A stretch of 64,000 bases of DNA. Source: Methanohalophilus levihalophilus. Its GTDB lineage: Archaea; Halobacteriota; Methanosarcinia; Methanosarcinales; Methanosarcinaceae. The position numbers and the translations under genes are program-made. Under the pieces are notes generated by a model. It searched no databases and was not told the origin of the DNA. It saw nothing but the letters and a program-made list of their open reading frames with translations. Shown here piece by piece: positions 16,171-24,614 of this stretch. The stretch lies in NCBI RefSeq assembly GCF_017874375.1, contig NZ_JAGGLK010000003.1, positions 310,001 through 374,000 on the forward strand, in the 5' to 3' direction. Positions within the stretch are counted from its first letter, which is position 1. Every line of letters starts with the position of its first letter.

Positions 16171-17400
16171 ATGGAAAGAATTGTTAAAGAGATTCAGGAT
16201 AGCTTTGAGCAGCTTGGAATTTCGATTCCGGCTGAGCAAATTGAAGAGCGTCTGGACAAACTGCTTACTAAGTTCAAAGTGCCGGAAGACGAGGCGCGTA
16301 GAACCGTAATTAACTATTTCTCAAAGGAACATGGTGTGGGAAAAGAGCAACTTTTCAAGAAACGCACCTCTGAACCGTCTCAAGTGGGTGACATAACCGG
16401 TTCGGGCCAGTGGCTGAATCTCCGTGTAAAAGTTCTGCAATTATGGGATAATACTAACGAATCTATTTCCCAGGTTGGTCTTATCGGGGATGAGACCGGC
16501 AGTGTAAAGTTCATTAAATGGGCTCGTGACTCGCTTCCAGATCTTGAAGAAGGCAAATCATACCAGCTCAATAATGTTGTAACCAATGAGTGGAATGGGC
16601 GTTTTGAAATAACCCTCAATAAGACCACAAGTGTTGAAGCAATTTCAGAAGATGTAGAAGTCTCTTCTTCATCACCAACAACTGATGTTACCATCGGGGA
16701 AATCAGTGAAGCCGGGCAATGGGTGAATATCTCTGCAAAGGTCATACAGATATGGGATAATACTAACGAATCAATTTCCCAGGTTGGAATTATCGGGGAT
16801 GAATCCGGCAGTGTAAAATTCATTAAATGGGCTCGTGACACGCTTCCAGATCTTGAAGAAGGCAAATCTTATCGTTTTAACAATCTTGTGGTGAGTGAAT
16901 GGAATGGTCGCTTTGAGGTTGGGTTAAATCGAACCAGCAGCATTGAACCTCTTTCCGAGGATATTGAAATCGGACCGACTTCTTTCACCGCTGCAATGGT
17001 GGGTATCCAGGAAGGTTCCGGTTTAATTAAACGTTGTCCGGAATGCAATCGCGCCCTGACAAAAGGCGCCTGTATGGATCATGGCAAAGTGGAAGGCAAC
17101 TATGACTTACGAATAAAGGCAATTCTTGATGATGGCGCCCGTGTTCAGGACGTATTAATCGGAAGAGATTTGTCCGAACAAATGGTTGGTTTAAGCCTGG
17201 AAGAGGCCATAAGTCTTGCAGCAGATGAGCTTGATCAGAGTGTTGTTTTAACCCGTATGAGGGCAGAACTTGTTGGGAAATATTACAGCGTTGATGGCTC
17301 TCCCACAGAGAGATATTTGCTGGCTGATACGGTAAAACCGGTTTCAGATCTTGATATGTCGATTGTAGATGAACTTATAAGCGAGTTGGAGGTGGAGTAA
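16171..17400 (+). CDS. Replication protein A-like single-stranded DNA-binding protein
   Basis: Binds single-stranded DNA in replication and repair. From ATG 16171 (GGAGGTCTGAGGT upstream) it has 409 residues. An N-terminal helical part (about 1-75) is followed by two OB folds that are nearly copies of each other (LQLWDNTNESISQVGLIGDE and IQIWDNTNESISQVGIIGDE, 103 residues apart), and a C-terminal OB-like domain with a zinc-finger pattern CPEC...C..H. The two OB folds are also very similar at DNA level, including silent positions, which suggests recent duplication or gene conversion. The next gene starts directly after the stop. Confidence 0.9.
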   Translation: MERIVKEIQDSFEQLGISIPAEQIEERLDKLLTKFKVPEDEARRTVINYFSKEHGVGKEQLFKKRTSEPSQVGDITGSGQWLNLRVKVLQLWDNTNESISQVGLIGDETGSVKFIKWARDSLPDLEEGKSYQLNNVVTNEWNGRFEITLNKTTSVEAISEDVEVSSSSPTTDVTIGEISEAGQWVNISAKVIQIWDNTNESISQVGIIGDESGSVKFIKWARDTLPDLEEGKSYRFNNLVVSEWNGRFEVGLNRTSSIEPLSEDIEIGPTSFTAAMVGIQEGSGLIKRCPECNRALTKGACMDHGKVEGNYDLRIKAILDDGARVQDVLIGRDLSEQMVGLSLEEAISLAADELDQSVVLTRMRAELVGKYYSVDGSPTERYLLADTVKPVSDLDMSIVDELISELEVE

Positions 17401-17961
17401 ATGGCAGGTTACACACGTGAAGTTTCCAAAAGGGTTTTTGCTCAGGAATTCCGCAATTCTGATCTGTCATTCAGGGATGGGGACGATGTATATTCCCCAC
17501 AGTACCTGCTCACTCCTACAGGAGCAAAAGTCAATCGTCTTTTCCTTGTTGGAACATTGCTTGAAACAGAAAACATAGGTACTGAATCTGAATACTGGAG
17601 GGGCAGAGTTTCAGATCCTACAGGGTCTTTCCTGATCTATGCAGGCCAGTACCAGCCTGATGCTGCTCGCATCCTGGCAGAATGTGAAACGCCTGCATTT
17701 GTTTCAGTTGTAGGGAAACCAAGTACTTTTACAACACCTGATGGTGATGTACTAACTTCTGTTCGTCCGGAATCCATTAACATTGTGGATGACCAAACCC
17801 GCGATCTCTGGGTTCTTGACGCTGCACTCCGGACCATGAAACGTATTGAATCGCTTGATAGCAATGATGAATACGTTAGCAGGGCAAAAGAACATTATAG
17901 TACTGATGCCAAATATTATTCTAACATGGTTTTGGAAGCATTGAAGTCCCTTAAATCCTGA
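17401..17961 (+). CDS. RPA-associated protein (COG3390-type)
   Basis: 186 residues. The opening REVSKRVFAQEFRNS, followed by an OB-like core (FLVGTLLETENIG...WRGRVSDPTGSFLIYAG), is typical of the small partner encoded next to archaeal RPA genes. Its ATG directly follows the TAA of the RPA gene, indicating coupled translation and a shared complex. Function follows from the family and position. Confidence 0.88.
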   Translation: MAGYTREVSKRVFAQEFRNSDLSFRDGDDVYSPQYLLTPTGAKVNRLFLVGTLLETENIGTESEYWRGRVSDPTGSFLIYAGQYQPDAARILAECETPAFVSVVGKPSTFTTPDGDVLTSVRPESINIVDDQTRDLWVLDAALRTMKRIESLDSNDEYVSRAKEHYSTDAKYYSNMVLEALKSLKS

Positions 17962-17973
17962 GTTTTATAAGGT

Positions 17974-17994
17974 GGGATATGTATTCCATATCCC
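17974..17994 (+). terminator. Terminator after the RPA operon
   Basis: GGGATATG (17974-17981), loop TATTC, CATATCCC (17987-17994), followed by TTTGGCTTTTT. Confidence 0.7.
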
Positions 17995-18050
17995 TTTGGC
18001 TTTTTCCAAAATGACTGCTTAATTAAGGATATGAAGGAGTTGACGATATC

Positions 18051-18284
18051 ATGAAAACATATCTTTTGGTTTGGTTTAGCAGTGAAGGTGCGAATCCTTC
18101 AGAGGTTAGCAGAAGATTGATGTCACTAGGATTCAAGCCGGTTTCAGGAAACTATGATTACGTTTTTGATTGGGGAAACAGTGTTGAGTTGGATGAAATT
18201 GTGAAATTCGGTGATAAAGTACACCTAAGCCTCAAGGGCATGAACGTGAGGTTTAAAATAGAAACTATTAACGGCAAGAACTGA
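18051..18284 (+). CDS. Small uncharacterised protein
   Basis: 77 residues, ATG 18051, with AAGGAGT upstream (18031-18037). The pattern (KTYLLVWFSSEGANPSEVSRRL ... YDYVFDWG ... VHLSLKGMNVRFKIETI) suggests a small alpha/beta fold of ferredoxin-like size. I do not recognise a function. It is convergent with the phosphoesterase gene with only 3 bases between the stops. Confidence 0.65.
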   Translation: MKTYLLVWFSSEGANPSEVSRRLMSLGFKPVSGNYDYVFDWGNSVELDEIVKFGDKVHLSLKGMNVRFKIETINGKN

Positions 18285-18287
18285 ATT

Positions 18288-18818
18288 TTATTTTTCCCGA
18301 TTGAGATCTCGTGAAAAAGCAACATACCCGCAGCTGGAACCTTCAACTTCAATAAAGCTAACTTTCAGTTTTCCATTTTCAATGTTTAGTTCTGCCATCA
18401 TAGGATCTGACATTCGGGGATTTGTGGGTGATCCAGGGCACAAAAGAACAACATCACTTTCTTCGTATACCGGATGGTGTATATGTCCGAAAATAAGGAT
18501 GTCAACACCCATTTCGAGTGCTTTGTATCTGATTGCAGTTGTGTCGTTAACTGAGAGGGCGCCTTCATGGACAACTCCAATCCTGATACCTTCTACCTCA
18601 AATTTGAGGGTTTTTGAAAGTGTTTTTCTAACTTCGTAAGGATCGGTATTCCCATAAACGGCTTTTAATTTTCCGGTGTTTTCAAATGCCTTGTAGGCTT
18701 CAAACGAAGCAAAATCACCAGCATGAATTATCATGTCATGGTCTTTCATATGCCTGTTCACACAATCTGGAATAGTGCCGGATTTCAGATGTGTGTCTGA
18801 AAGAACAAGTATTTTCAT
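18288..18818 (-). CDS. YfcE/MJ0936-type metallophosphoesterase
   Basis: 176 residues with the calcineurin-like phosphoesterase motifs: SDTHL (residues 7-11), HAGDF, YGNTD, VHEGA (where VHG is usual) and FGHIHHP. These proteins hydrolyse phosphodiesters with two metal ions. The physiological substrate is unknown. It is the last gene of a three-gene operon after two regulators, 8 bases after the previous stop. Confidence 0.88.
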   Translation of the reverse strand: MKILVLSDTHLKSGTIPDCVNRHMKDHDMIIHAGDFASFEAYKAFENTGKLKAVYGNTDPYEVRKTLSKTLKFEVEGIRIGVVHEGALSVNDTTAIRYKALEMGVDILIFGHIHHPVYEESDVVLLCPGSPTNPRMSDPMMAELNIENGKLKVSFIEVEGSSCGYVAFSRDLNREK

Positions 18819-18826
18819 GAATTGCC

Positions 18827-19615
18827 TCAGTGAAGGCTAAGATCTACAAGCTCATACTCGAGATTTTCCATCTCCAGGCGGCTCATAATTGGTGGAACTT
18901 CTTCATCAATGGCCACGATGATGGATGATACACCGTGATATGCAGCTTCCACAATAGATTCCTTGGCACCATAGCGCACATCCGGCTCGACATCAATCTT
19001 ACGCAATGCGATAAGGGATTCAACCCCAATGGCGGCAATGTAATCCTTTGAGCTTGTAAGGGTCTTGAGACGTGTAAGATCCACATTGCGTGATCCGTCA
19101 CGCTCACTACGGGGGATTTTACAAACGGTTATGGCAGAAGTCTCAAGGTCTATCATTCCGGTAAGGTTTGTTACGCCTACGTCTTCTCCCTTTTCAACTG
19201 CTGAGATAGTAATGCCTCTTGCATCTACCTCATCGGTTTTGCTGACGTAGAGGAGTCCTTTTCTCATGTGAAGAAATACTTCGTTGCCCTTTTCCAGTTT
19301 TTCATCTGCGATAGCAGTCCATGTGGATACATGACTGATTATATCGCTCATGACAAAATTAGCATATTTCTTCATGTCTGAAGCGTTTTCCAGAACCCAC
19401 TCTACACCTTTTTTCGTTATCCTGTACCTTACCCTTCCATCGGAGTAAATGTATCCATCAGCGGTGAGATCTTTAATATATTCGGAAACCGCCTGAGGAG
19501 TTACTCCTATTTTCTCGGCTATTTCCTTTTGCCTTACATTTGGCTGGTGTGCGGCAACTTCAATAAGTATCTGGAATTTGGTGATACCACTTTTACTCTG
19601 AAGAATGTCAATCAT
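18827..19615 (-). CDS. Winged-helix transcriptional regulator with C-terminal sensor-like domain
   Basis: 262 residues. Residues 1-75 form a winged helix (VRQKEIAEKIGVTPQAVSEYIKDL as the helix-turn-helix, then the wing GRVRYRITKKGVEWV). The remaining 185 residues form a domain with alternating strands (AITVCKIPR, GVSSIIVAIDEEVPP) that may bind a ligand. This architecture is common in methanogens but has no assigned function I know of. Its ATG overlaps the stop of the upstream regulator (ATGA), so the two are translationally coupled. Confidence 0.75.
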   Translation of the reverse strand: MIDILQSKSGITKFQILIEVAAHQPNVRQKEIAEKIGVTPQAVSEYIKDLTADGYIYSDGRVRYRITKKGVEWVLENASDMKKYANFVMSDIISHVSTWTAIADEKLEKGNEVFLHMRKGLLYVSKTDEVDARGITISAVEKGEDVGVTNLTGMIDLETSAITVCKIPRSERDGSRNVDLTRLKTLTSSKDYIAAIGVESLIALRKIDVEPDVRYGAKESIVEAAYHGVSSIIVAIDEEVPPIMSRLEMENLEYELVDLSLH

Positions 19616-20121
19616 TTATCTTCCTCGTTCATTTTGAGCCTTTGACCCATAACGGTTAACCTGTCTGAACGCCTTGCAAGTGATCTGACATACAGGGGGC
19701 TCCTGTTAAGTGATCTTGTTAATGAACTCATTGAATGGTTGCCGTTTTCAACTTCACGTTCAAGATCTCTGATCAAATCCTTGATTTCCTCATAAGGGGT
19801 AAACGTCAGGGTAATTATTTCACTCAGGTCTTCAAATGAACACTGGAAGTTTGCCTGTGCCTTGGAGTAAGATGAATGGTATTCTTTTTCGGGTTTTTCA
19901 CCAGGTTTTGGCATTCTCCACTGGATTTCCAGTAATCCGCATCTTTTCAGTATATTCAGACTTTCTTCCACGTCAAAACCCATTACTTCATCGAGCTGGG
20001 ATTTAGTCATCCACTCGGCAGTCAATGCGTTAAATACCTGTTTGTGTTCCTTCGACTGGAACGTCTGAAGGAGGGGGACTAGTTCTGATGGGTCATTTAT
20101 TATTCGGGTACGCCTTGGCAT
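19612..20121 (-). CDS. ArsR-like archaeal transcriptional regulator
   Basis: 169 residues from ATG 20121, chosen because GAGGT sits 7 bases upstream; TTG two codons earlier is the alternative. The region FQSKEHKQVFNALTAEWMTKSQLDEVMGFDVEESLNILKRCGLLE is a winged helix-turn-helix. The C-terminal half is a helical, charged region with possible coiled coil (residues 95-160). It is first in the operon and divergent from the gene at 20267, so it may control both from the 145-base gap. Confidence 0.72.
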   Translation of the reverse strand: MPRRTRIINDPSELVPLLQTFQSKEHKQVFNALTAEWMTKSQLDEVMGFDVEESLNILKRCGLLEIQWRMPKPGEKPEKEYHSSYSKAQANFQCSFEDLSEIITLTFTPYEEIKDLIRDLEREVENGNHSMSSLTRSLNRSPLYVRSLARRSDRLTVMGQRLKMNEEDK

Positions 20122-20266
20122 TACCAATACCTCGGTTAGGGGGTGGGGGATTTAAAATGAGCAGTTCGTATATTTTGCCTAGAGTAATTGGTTTTAAGCT
20201 TAATAAACCTTTCAATCTAACAAAGCACCGATAAGTTTATTCAGTTCTGTTACCAATTAAAGTAAT

Positions 20267-20872
20267 ATGTCCGATGCTCTTTGTGATACTATTCTTGGTC
20301 TTCTAGAGGGTGGCAAGCAATTGTCTATCAGCCACATCACAAGAGATCTGAAAGAGATGGATATGGAGGAGCACCGCCTCGTAATCACAGGGTATCTCAG
20401 GGCACTTCGTGACGTTGGAAAACTGGCCGAAATTGAAGTTCCTCCTTCCAAGACTTATAAACTCCTTGAAGAGTCAGAAAAAGGTGAGAAAGATATCTAT
20501 TCACTTTTGCAGGATTCTCTCAATAAAATTGAATCAAAAGAACGGTTTAATGTAGCTGTCTTTTTAGTAACTAACCTCTTTGAACGTCCAATATTTAAGG
20601 AAGAGCTAAAGCTTCTGGGAATAACTGAAAACCAGATAAAAACTTCATTGTCCAATCCTTCCGGAATTGTAAAGCAGGTACCTGACTCAGAGGCAAAAGG
20701 ACTGCGCAAATCTATTAATAAAATTTCAATTCCCAAGTCTGATCCTGCTTACAACTTAGACGGAGGAAACGAAGAATTAGCTCTTGAAGCATTTCCAGCA
20801 CTCGTTGAAATCTCCAGAGCTACAGTAGATCTTCATGGTCTGGTGCCTACAAGGCTTGACTCTTATCTGTAA
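20267..20872 (+). CDS. Uncharacterised protein with an N-terminal winged-helix-like region
   Basis: 201 residues. Residues 1-60 (CDTILGLLEGGKQLSISHITRDLKEMDMEEHRLVITGYLRAL) look like a winged helix, followed by a helical middle and a C-terminal segment (EISRATVDLHGLVPTRLDSYL). I do not recognise a named family. It is divergent from the regulator operon and convergent with leuS, with a perfect hairpin between the stops. Confidence 0.6.
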   Translation: MSDALCDTILGLLEGGKQLSISHITRDLKEMDMEEHRLVITGYLRALRDVGKLAEIEVPPSKTYKLLEESEKGEKDIYSLLQDSLNKIESKERFNVAVFLVTNLFERPIFKEELKLLGITENQIKTSLSNPSGIVKQVPDSEAKGLRKSINKISIPKSDPAYNLDGGNEELALEAFPALVEISRATVDLHGLVPTRLDSYL

Positions 20873-20885
20873 AATAACGAAGCAA

Positions 20886-20909
20886 AATAAGGGAATTGCT
20901 TCCCTTATT
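20886..20909. terminator. Bidirectional terminator between the 20267 gene and leuS
   Basis: AATAAGGGAA (20886-20895), loop TTGC, TTCCCTTATT (20900-20909): a perfect 10-base-pair stem. It includes the leuS stop codon (20905-20907), so the leuS terminator starts inside its coding end. Confidence 0.7.
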
Positions 20910-23790
20910 CAATGTAAATTGCAGGTCTGAAAGGTGCTGCAAAGCGTGCCTTATTTTCAGGATCGTATGGTTTCTCTCCTTCGTTGAAGACTTCCACCTT
21001 ACATCCAAGCTCTTTCTCAAAGAATGTGTTTGCCTCATCAAGCGCTTCTTTCTCAGTTAGGGTAAATCCTGACATTATCCTGAATTTTTCGTCATTCATG
21101 GCCTTGACATCCTCAACAAGCTTCTTTGCAAATTTCGGGATTTCCTTTCCATAACGCTTCATTTCAGGATTCTGCATGAGTTCCTTGATAAGCACTCCAG
21201 GATTCAGGTTTCCTTCTGAGTGCATTGCGAGTGCCTTGTTGAAAGCTTCTGTCTTCCATGAGGCTGCAGTATAAAGTATGACTTTTGAAGGAGTCATTCC
21301 GGTAACTTTTGTAATCTCTTCAACATCGGAAAGTGTGCTGTCTATGAGCTCTTCAGCAGCTTCCGCATTGTTGTCCACAAGTGACTCGTCATATTCGGGG
21401 TATGGAGCAAGGGATATCGGATCATCGATTTCGTGTCCCATTTCTGCCCAGATTTCTTCACAGAGGTGAGGTGTGAACGGTGCCATCAGTCTTGCCCAGG
21501 TATCAAGGATACAGTAAAGCATGTTTTCACCGCCCCTGCGCTGGTACCACTTGACATCGTTGAGCAGCAGGAAGAAAGCGTTCTGCAATGCCTGTCTTGT
21601 ACGAATACTCTTCAGAGCTTCGTTTGTCTGCTGTATACGATACTGCAGGCGACTCAGCATCCACTTGTCAACGGTGGTATAATCATTTACATCACCAAGA
21701 CATACTCCGGATTCGCTGACATCCTTTACAAAACTGTAGAACCTGTCAATCTGGCGACGGGCAGTTTCGATGCCTTCATTCTTCCAGTCCGCATCCTGTG
21801 TCTGCTCAGCACTTGAAAGGATATACATCCTGGAAATGTCCGCTCCATAATGATCAACAGCTTCCCTGAGCGTAAGAAGTGGTCCCTTTGACTTACTCAT
21901 CTTCTGGCCTTCTAGGGATACAAATCCATTGATGGCTATTGAGCGGGGCCATTTGTCTTCATCGAATATTGCAACGTGGTGGAAGAGGAAGAACAACAGG
22001 TGGTTTGGAATGAGATCCTTTCCTGAAGATCTGAGATCAACCGGATACCAGTACTCAAAGTCCTTCTTTATTTCCTCGATTGTGGTGGAATCAATTCCAC
22101 TCTTCTCAGAGGCATCTGCGACGGTTCCTTTGTCGAGCAGTATATAATCGAAAAGTTCAGGTACGAGCTGCTCGGTGGTTATGCCGTTTGCAAGGAACTT
22201 TGCAACAACATAATATGACATGTAAATGGTGGAATCACCAAGGGATTCGATGAGCCAGTCCTGATCAAAAGGCAATCTTGTACCAAGCCCTTTCTTTCTG
22301 GCGCATGCCTTGTCCTTGAGCCAGTCTACCTTGTTATTGAACTCAACCCTGAGGTCTTCGGGAATGATATCCATGTTTTCAATGCAGCGATAGACTTTGT
22401 CTTTCCACTCTGGGTCAGAGTAATTAAGGAACCACTGTCCTTTCACCATGTTCACAACACAAGGGGTACCGCAACGGCATGTTACCGGTTCGCTGAATTC
22501 ATAGAATATTTCACCGACTCCGTCACTTACCAGATCACGTGTCAGAACATCCTTGATCTTTGAAACAGGCATGCCGGAGTATTTCCCGGTGATTTCCTTC
22601 AGGACACCACCGTGGAATTCCCTGCGGTATACAACTTTGGTAGCATCCTCGGCTTTTGGATCATCCTGATCCACAACACCATATTCCTCCGCTGCTTCAA
22701 CTGCGGGGAACTCGCCGAATTCGGGAACCTGTATGAGTGAAATAAGTTTTATGTCCCTCAGACTTTCGGCTATTCCATAGGTGGAGAGGTCAGCATCGTA
22801 TAGATCTTTCAGTGCGAGGTAGTCGTATGGTGCGTGTGCGGGTACACTCATAACAACTCCGCTTCCGTTGTCTCCCCTGACAAATGATGCCGGGAGGGTA
22901 ATTACATCGTCTTTTGTAAGCGGGTTTGTTACTTTGATGCCAATGAAATCCTTTGCGTCGACATCTTCAATGAACTCAACTTCCCTGTCAGTGAAGGTAA
23001 GTTTGAAATAAGCATCCTTGCTCACCATCCAGACTTCATCAAGATCGCCGCTTTTGACCCTTGCCTTTACATATTCGACATCCGGGTTAATCCAGAGGTT
23101 TGTTACACCGAATGTGGTTTCAGGACGAAGGGTTGCACAGGGCAGAATGACTCCGTCGTAGGAGAATTTGATTAATGTGTAATCGACAATTGTTGCTTCC
23201 TCTCCTTTGAGGATATCGTGATCTTCAACCGGATTGTCATCGTTTGGACACCACTTAACCGGGTGTGAACCTTTCACGATAAGGTTTTTCTCATGGAGCA
23301 AATTGTACTGCCACTCGATGAATTTCTTGTATGAATCGTCGGTTGTAGTGAATTTGCGTCTCCAGTCAATGGAATATCCGATTGAGCGCATTGCTTTTTC
23401 GGCTTCAACACTGAAATATTCCACGATTTTCTCGGGATTATCAAGTGTTGGAAGTACATCTTCAGGGATCCTGTGGAACCTTGTGTAGACATCCATTGTC
23501 TGGGGGTCTTTGTTTTGAACAAGTTCCGCAAGACCTACAATAGGAGTTCCGGTTACGTGGAAACCCATTGGGTAGAGGACATTGTAACCCTGCATCCTTT
23601 TGTGTCTTGCTACAACATCGCCGATTGTGAAGGTACGTGTGTGGCCTGCATGAAGATTCCCGTTTAAGTAGGGGTATGGTATGGTAATGAAATATTTTTC
23701 CCGGTCATCAGGTTCGGGTTCAAAAACCCTGCTTTCAGACCATATTTTTTGCCATTTTGCCTCTACTTTCTGCGGGTTATAATCTTCCAT
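20905..23790 (-). CDS. leuS: Leucyl-tRNA synthetase (archaeal type)
   Basis: Charges tRNA-Leu with leucine. The 961 residues have the class I signatures HAGHTRTF (HIGH, with the preceding PYLNGNL) near residue 45 and KMSKSKGP near residue 640. A long editing (CP1) insertion lies between, containing CATLRPETTFGVTNLWI, and the anticodon-binding domain follows. AGAGGGA lies before ATG 23790. Length and C-terminal region match archaeal/eukaryotic rather than bacterial LeuRS. It is divergent from cgi121. Confidence 0.97.
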   Translation of the reverse strand: MEDYNPQKVEAKWQKIWSESRVFEPEPDDREKYFITIPYPYLNGNLHAGHTRTFTIGDVVARHKRMQGYNVLYPMGFHVTGTPIVGLAELVQNKDPQTMDVYTRFHRIPEDVLPTLDNPEKIVEYFSVEAEKAMRSIGYSIDWRRKFTTTDDSYKKFIEWQYNLLHEKNLIVKGSHPVKWCPNDDNPVEDHDILKGEEATIVDYTLIKFSYDGVILPCATLRPETTFGVTNLWINPDVEYVKARVKSGDLDEVWMVSKDAYFKLTFTDREVEFIEDVDAKDFIGIKVTNPLTKDDVITLPASFVRGDNGSGVVMSVPAHAPYDYLALKDLYDADLSTYGIAESLRDIKLISLIQVPEFGEFPAVEAAEEYGVVDQDDPKAEDATKVVYRREFHGGVLKEITGKYSGMPVSKIKDVLTRDLVSDGVGEIFYEFSEPVTCRCGTPCVVNMVKGQWFLNYSDPEWKDKVYRCIENMDIIPEDLRVEFNNKVDWLKDKACARKKGLGTRLPFDQDWLIESLGDSTIYMSYYVVAKFLANGITTEQLVPELFDYILLDKGTVADASEKSGIDSTTIEEIKKDFEYWYPVDLRSSGKDLIPNHLLFFLFHHVAIFDEDKWPRSIAINGFVSLEGQKMSKSKGPLLTLREAVDHYGADISRMYILSSAEQTQDADWKNEGIETARRQIDRFYSFVKDVSESGVCLGDVNDYTTVDKWMLSRLQYRIQQTNEALKSIRTRQALQNAFFLLLNDVKWYQRRGGENMLYCILDTWARLMAPFTPHLCEEIWAEMGHEIDDPISLAPYPEYDESLVDNNAEAAEELIDSTLSDVEEITKVTGMTPSKVILYTAASWKTEAFNKALAMHSEGNLNPGVLIKELMQNPEMKRYGKEIPKFAKKLVEDVKAMNDEKFRIMSGFTLTEKEALDEANTFFEKELGCKVEVFNEGEKPYDPENKARFAAPFRPAIYIE

Positions 23791-23984
23791 AAATGTCCCT
23801 CTGTTAGTTGTAAGGATCTTCTTTTGGTTCCTTATAAGTAAATAATGTGAATAAATTACTCTCCGAGCTTATCCCGTTCTACTATGTACTTATTATTAAA
23901 GCTATTTGTGCAGTCTTTTTTCTTTGGTTTCGAGACTCTTTACCGTCATATTTATTATTTAAATGCGAATCAGTAACTTTTGCC

Positions 23985-24497
23985 ATGGAAAGAGAGATTG
24001 TTGAAGGTATCCTTTTCGTAGAAGATTTGCAGGAATTCTTGAGTGAGATTCGCTCTCTTGCATCCTCAAACGAAGTTATAATCCAGGCAATGGATGCAAG
24101 CAAGCTTGTGGGATTATCCCATATCGATCTGGCAATGCGCAAGGCCATGCGGGCTTTTGAGGAGCAGCAAAACGTAGCCCGTGACCTCGGAGTCGAAATG
24201 ATGCGATATGCTTCCGGGAAACGCCAGATAGCCGAAGCATTCTCGTTGGGTCTTTCAGAAGGTGAAAACCACGTGGCTTTCGTGGTTCTGGGGGAACTGG
24301 AGGAAGCAGTCTTACAAACCTCGGATGTACTTCGCGATTTTGTTGAAATCTCATCAGTGATTGAATTCAGGCCGGAGAAAAGGGATGTTTTGATAGATCA
24401 CTTCGAAATCCATGAGGCTGAGATTATTGCAGTGGGGGATGCAAGACTCCCGGATCTTGTGCTTGAGAGAGTTGCTTTGGTTGATGTGCTGAAGTGA
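23985..24497 (+). CDS. cgi121: KEOPS complex subunit Cgi121
   Basis: 170 residues from ATG 23985. Part of KEOPS, which makes the t6A modification of tRNAs decoding ANN codons; Cgi121 recruits the tRNA. The segments VIIQAMDASKLVGLSHIDLAMRKA and ENHVAFVVLGE with a late EFRPEKRDVLIDHFEI match the family. An in-frame extension to 23847 has a hydrophobic, unlikely sequence and is left out. Confidence 0.85.
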   Translation: MEREIVEGILFVEDLQEFLSEIRSLASSNEVIIQAMDASKLVGLSHIDLAMRKAMRAFEEQQNVARDLGVEMMRYASGKRQIAEAFSLGLSEGENHVAFVVLGELEEAVLQTSDVLRDFVEISSVIEFRPEKRDVLIDHFEIHEAEIIAVGDARLPDLVLERVALVDVLK

Positions 24498-24614
24498 AAA
24501 ATCTGATTGTCCCTAATTACTGCTAAATATGTAAGGTTGATTCGCAGGACGTTATGTCAAAAAATTAATTTTGCACAGAAATAATTTATTCTTTCAACCC
24601 ATTTAACAATTTAA

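Noticed and set aside
23847-23984. N-terminal extension of Cgi121
   Set aside because: Family homology begins at ATG 23985; the extension is hydrophobic and AT-rich and lies in the divergent promoter region with leuS.
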